Below are positions 60,996 to 64,000 of a DNA stretch of 64,000 nt, piece after piece. A program made the position numbers and the translations under genes. Each line of letters starts with the position of its first letter. Positions within the stretch are counted from its first letter, which is position 1. Below the pieces are notes generated by a model, which was not told where the DNA came from, ran no database searches, and was given only the letters and a program-made list of their open reading frames with translations. Origin of the DNA: Selaginella tamariscina (taxonomy: Eukaryota; Streptophyta; Lycopodiopsida; Selaginellales; Selaginellaceae); assembly GCA_003024785.1 (NCBI GenBank), contig PUQB01000102.1, forward strand, positions 414,168 to 478,167, given 5' to 3'.

Positions 60996-61354
60996 TGTTG
61001 ACGCCGTTAGGTAGTGCTAACTTTGAGACAGGTGTCAAGTAGTGCTGACAACAGGCTAGATTCAATCATGGACCAACTACCAAGGTGCAAAGGATGGCAC
61101 CATGGGGGAGGCGCATTAAGACAATTGACCAGTGGTCTTATGAAGGACATCCAATGGGAGGGTACCACATGGCTATAAACAAGTATCACCCCACCCACTA
61201 TATAAGCAAGCATGCAAGTAGTAGGACGGGGGTTTTCTAGTCTCTTCTTCTTGTGTCTTGTTCAAGTGATTAGATAAAGATCTTGAGCAGTGGCCCCGGC
61301 CACATTGTAATTCTAAGCTACAATATATATATCCTTCTTCATATGCTTGTTACA
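60996..61354 (+). mobile_element. Candidate 3' LTR of a second retrotransposon family
   Basis: Starts TGTTGACGCCGTTAGG after a polypurine tract. It contains a TATA-like CTATATAAGC at 61199-61208 followed by a promoter-proximal-like CT-rich leader, and could end at GCTTGTTACA (61354). No partner LTR is in the window, and the right border is a guess. Unrelated in sequence to the 1.7-kb LTR family. Confidence 0.45.
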
Positions 61355-64000
61355 ACCAACCTTTATGGGGCTATCTTTCTCCCTCCCTCTTCCTTTGGAA
61401 CAAGTTTGCCTCCATGGTGAAACTCCAAACCACCTATATACAAACCCTTGTGGCATCAAGTTAGAGGCCACCCCACATCCCATACAACTCAAAGGCAATG
61501 ACCAAACTTTCGACTCGAAACTCCAGAAGACTAGACATTGGCAATAGCATCTAATGACCACTGAATCCACCTAAATTCACTTCATATCTAGCTTGTGAAG
61601 TTCCCAATGACCACTTGTCATCCTTTTCATACATTTGTAAAACCTGTCTAAAGAAAGTGTTGCATTTGCATAACAATTAAATATAATTGCCAATATAAAT
61701 AATGTTAAATTAATTGTTGTCTTTTGTTAGAGCCAAATATCCACCAGCTGATGAGTAAGTTTCTATTGATGGTAAAATGTTCAACTTAAGTATGAGTGTC
61801 TTTCATAGATGTGCAAAACAAAGAATTAAGATGAAAAGGAAGGTTACAACTAATTAGAAGTGTTGTTGTTGTGTTAATGCATTAAATAGTCATTGTATTT
61901 GTATTTATTATTTTGCCTAATTACTCTAATGGAACGGTTCGTTGGTTAAGGCAAAAACCAACTATCAAAGAATTCACAAAAGGAAGATGGAGCAAAAGAT
62001 ACTCAACATTTTACCAATGTGAATACTTTATATTAATATATAGAAGGTTAAAAACCCTTACTTATATACAAGGAAATTACCTTAATTTTAGACTCACTTT
62101 CCACTAGCGGATGGTTAATTACTTCAATTAATATAATTTAAAGAAAATATATTCTATTATGGATTTGTTTTTTACTTGTTATTATTTATATTTTACTTTA
62201 TGTGGTAGTTAAATAATTGAGCAATTTTTTATATAACCAAATATAAATTAACATGTGTATCAAAATTAATTCACTAATTAATTAGGGTTTTGTTTTTTTT
62301 CTAATAATAGAAATTCACCAAAATGTACATATAAGATATTATATAGATATATATATATATATATATACATATATACATACATACATACATACATATATAC
62401 ACACATATTTGAATTTAAGAACATTAACAAAGACATTAATATGAATAATATGCACGGTCTTTGGGAAGTCTCTCGCGTGTGACACACATATATAAATGAT
62501 TATATATAAATATTGTTTCATTCAGACTCAGCATGCATTTAAATTAAAACTCACATAATTTTTATAAGAGATTGATAAAACATGTACAACATTATATTTA
62601 AATTTAAAAATATACATATATAACATTAGTTTATATTGTACAAAATATACATATTTATATATATAGAGAGAAAATGAGTGAGAAGAGATCTCTTTATATG
62701 TTAATTAATAAACAATTGAAATAAACAATTCTTATGTATAAATAAACATACATAAATATGTACAGTAGTATATAATATTATATGTGTGTGTGTGTGTGTG
62801 TATGTATGTATATAAATGCACATTACATTGTCTATATATAATATATATATATATAGAAGAGAGAGAGGAGAGAGAGAGTGTGAGTGAGTAGTGAACTATA
62901 ACTAGTGACTCTATATAAAAAAATAACAACGAGAAGCATTAAAGAATTGGAGTTTTAATATATTTTTTTAATTAAAAATATTAAAGTAGGTGCACCTTTG
63001 CTGCGTATGTATTGTGTAACACACACACATACATACATACATACTATATATATATATATGAAAACACCTTCAATAAAATGAGTAAATAAAAATTATGCAT
63101 TGATTTATTTTTTTAATTTAATTAATTACTTTAATGAAGAACCATGGTAGTAGTTGTTACTAATGACTTTGACATTTTTTTAATTTATCATGGATAAATA
63201 ACCACCGCTAGTACAAAGTGAGCATTAATGCATTTCAATCTAATCACGATATCCTATATAGCATTCATGTCAGCTCCTACATGGCATCCATCTCAAACAC
63301 TATTTCCAACTCAATATAAATCCTTACAAGTTATCAGTATACTTATGGTTTACCTAGTAAACTACAGTTTCTCTCTATGGTAATGAACTAATAAATGAAC
63401 TCCACACGTACTTGAATTGTAAATGTAATTACTCACACAATGTTATGTGTACGTGATTACATTGTGATGCAAGCCTGTTCCAGAACAGAATTTTAGTGTT
63501 GAAATTTTTTTAACTTTGAATATTTGCCTTTGTAAGTTGGTGTATTAGGTCCAGAAATCAAGCTCTGAGAACTTGAGTAACACCATTATCTTGATTGAAA
63601 GTGTTCCAAATAAAGACTTGGCATATTCCTGTCATATTCTAGTTAATTGCTGGTTTCGTATGCTATAATATTATATATATATATAATTTATTTATTGTGT
63701 ATATTTATTACCGTGATAATGTGCACTTTTTGATTAGTTTTGAAGTATTTTCTTTTTGTTGTTCATAATATAATTAGCAATTAAATTTTCAAGATGGTTT
63801 AGGATACTTAGTCTTCCTTGGGTTGGTAATAAAGTTTAACTTCTTATGTTCGTGTTTACTGTATGTATTTATAGATATCGAGCAAAGGGATACATATACA
63901 GATGATAAGTAAATTTATTTAATTTTCTGATATATTTAACATATTAATTAATTAAATGTGAATATCCACAGTAATTGTTAGCAGGAATATTATATTATAT
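61355..64000. other. AT-rich intergenic DNA with microsatellites
   Basis: No conserved coding signal on either strand. AT plus ATAC runs lie at 62344-62403, GT at 62784-62802, AT/GA at 62838-62878 and CATA at 63019-63058. Small open frames are driven by these repeats. The window ends in AT-rich DNA. Confidence 0.55.

Noticed and set aside
1-64000. tRNA, rRNA or other structured RNA genes
   Set aside because: I saw no tRNA A/B box pairs or cloverleaf and no rRNA signature by reading; a covariance search would be needed for a firm negative.

Overview
This window looks like nuclear DNA of a seed-free land plant, most likely a lycophyte (inference). Genes carry many short exons separated by AT-rich introns with GT-AG borders. 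A partial axonemal inner-arm-type dynein heavy chain implies flagellated sperm. Two PLS-type PPR genes use the AYAQNGH repeat style that I associate with Selaginella-like lycophytes. Long compound CT/TA/CA microsatellites sit inside introns, and telo-box (AAACCCTAA-like) motifs lie upstream of several genes.

Layout. 1-958 (-): N-terminal exons of an axonemal dynein heavy chain. 1652-4748: two convergent PPR genes whose stop codons are 17 bp apart. 4.7-12 kb: AT-rich intergenic DNA with a ~0.7 kb duplicated segment, one copy of which is split by a shortened solo LTR (8016-8902). 12.66-18.14 kb (+): a 21-coding-exon EDR2-like gene (PH, START, DUF1336). 18.38-20.06 kb (+): an extensin-like proline-rich N-terminus followed by a PCC13-62 (ferritin-like, desiccation-related) domain. 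20.73-22.11 kb (-): cytochrome c oxidase subunit 6a. 22.78-26.54 kb (-): SNM1-type DNA cross-link repair nuclease (UBZ-like finger, SAM, metallo-beta-lactamase). This is head-to-head with a choline kinase at 26.74-29.17 kb (+). 29.85-31.07 kb (-): STR10-type plastid rhodanese.

From 31.6 kb onward transposons dominate. 31.61-35.25 kb is a complete PIF/Harbinger element with TIRs, a TGT target duplication, a Myb/SANT ORF and a DDE transposase. 40.54-47.64 kb is a full-length LTR retrotransposon without recognisable gag-pol, on the minus strand, inserted into a decayed hAT-like transposase gene (39.87-48.72 kb). 53.6-56.05 kb (-) is a decayed DUF7869-type gene. 56.33-60.60 kb holds three arrays built on the perfect palindrome GGCGGGATTAATCCCGCC, the first split by a solo LTR of the same family with target duplication CCTTC. 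Removing that LTR restores the 45-bp period exactly.

Two cross-cutting observations stand out. First, nearly every conserved gene, housekeeping ones included, carries one or more single-base frameshifts, several at short homopolymers. This fits uncorrected long-read indels better than independent pseudogenisation, so frames and product lengths here are provisional. Second, the palindrome core is conserved between arrays whose spacers and periods differ, which is the least explained structure in the window.

The host genes are unrelated housekeeping or stress functions. The only regulatory linkage visible is the short shared promoter between SNM1 and choline kinase.
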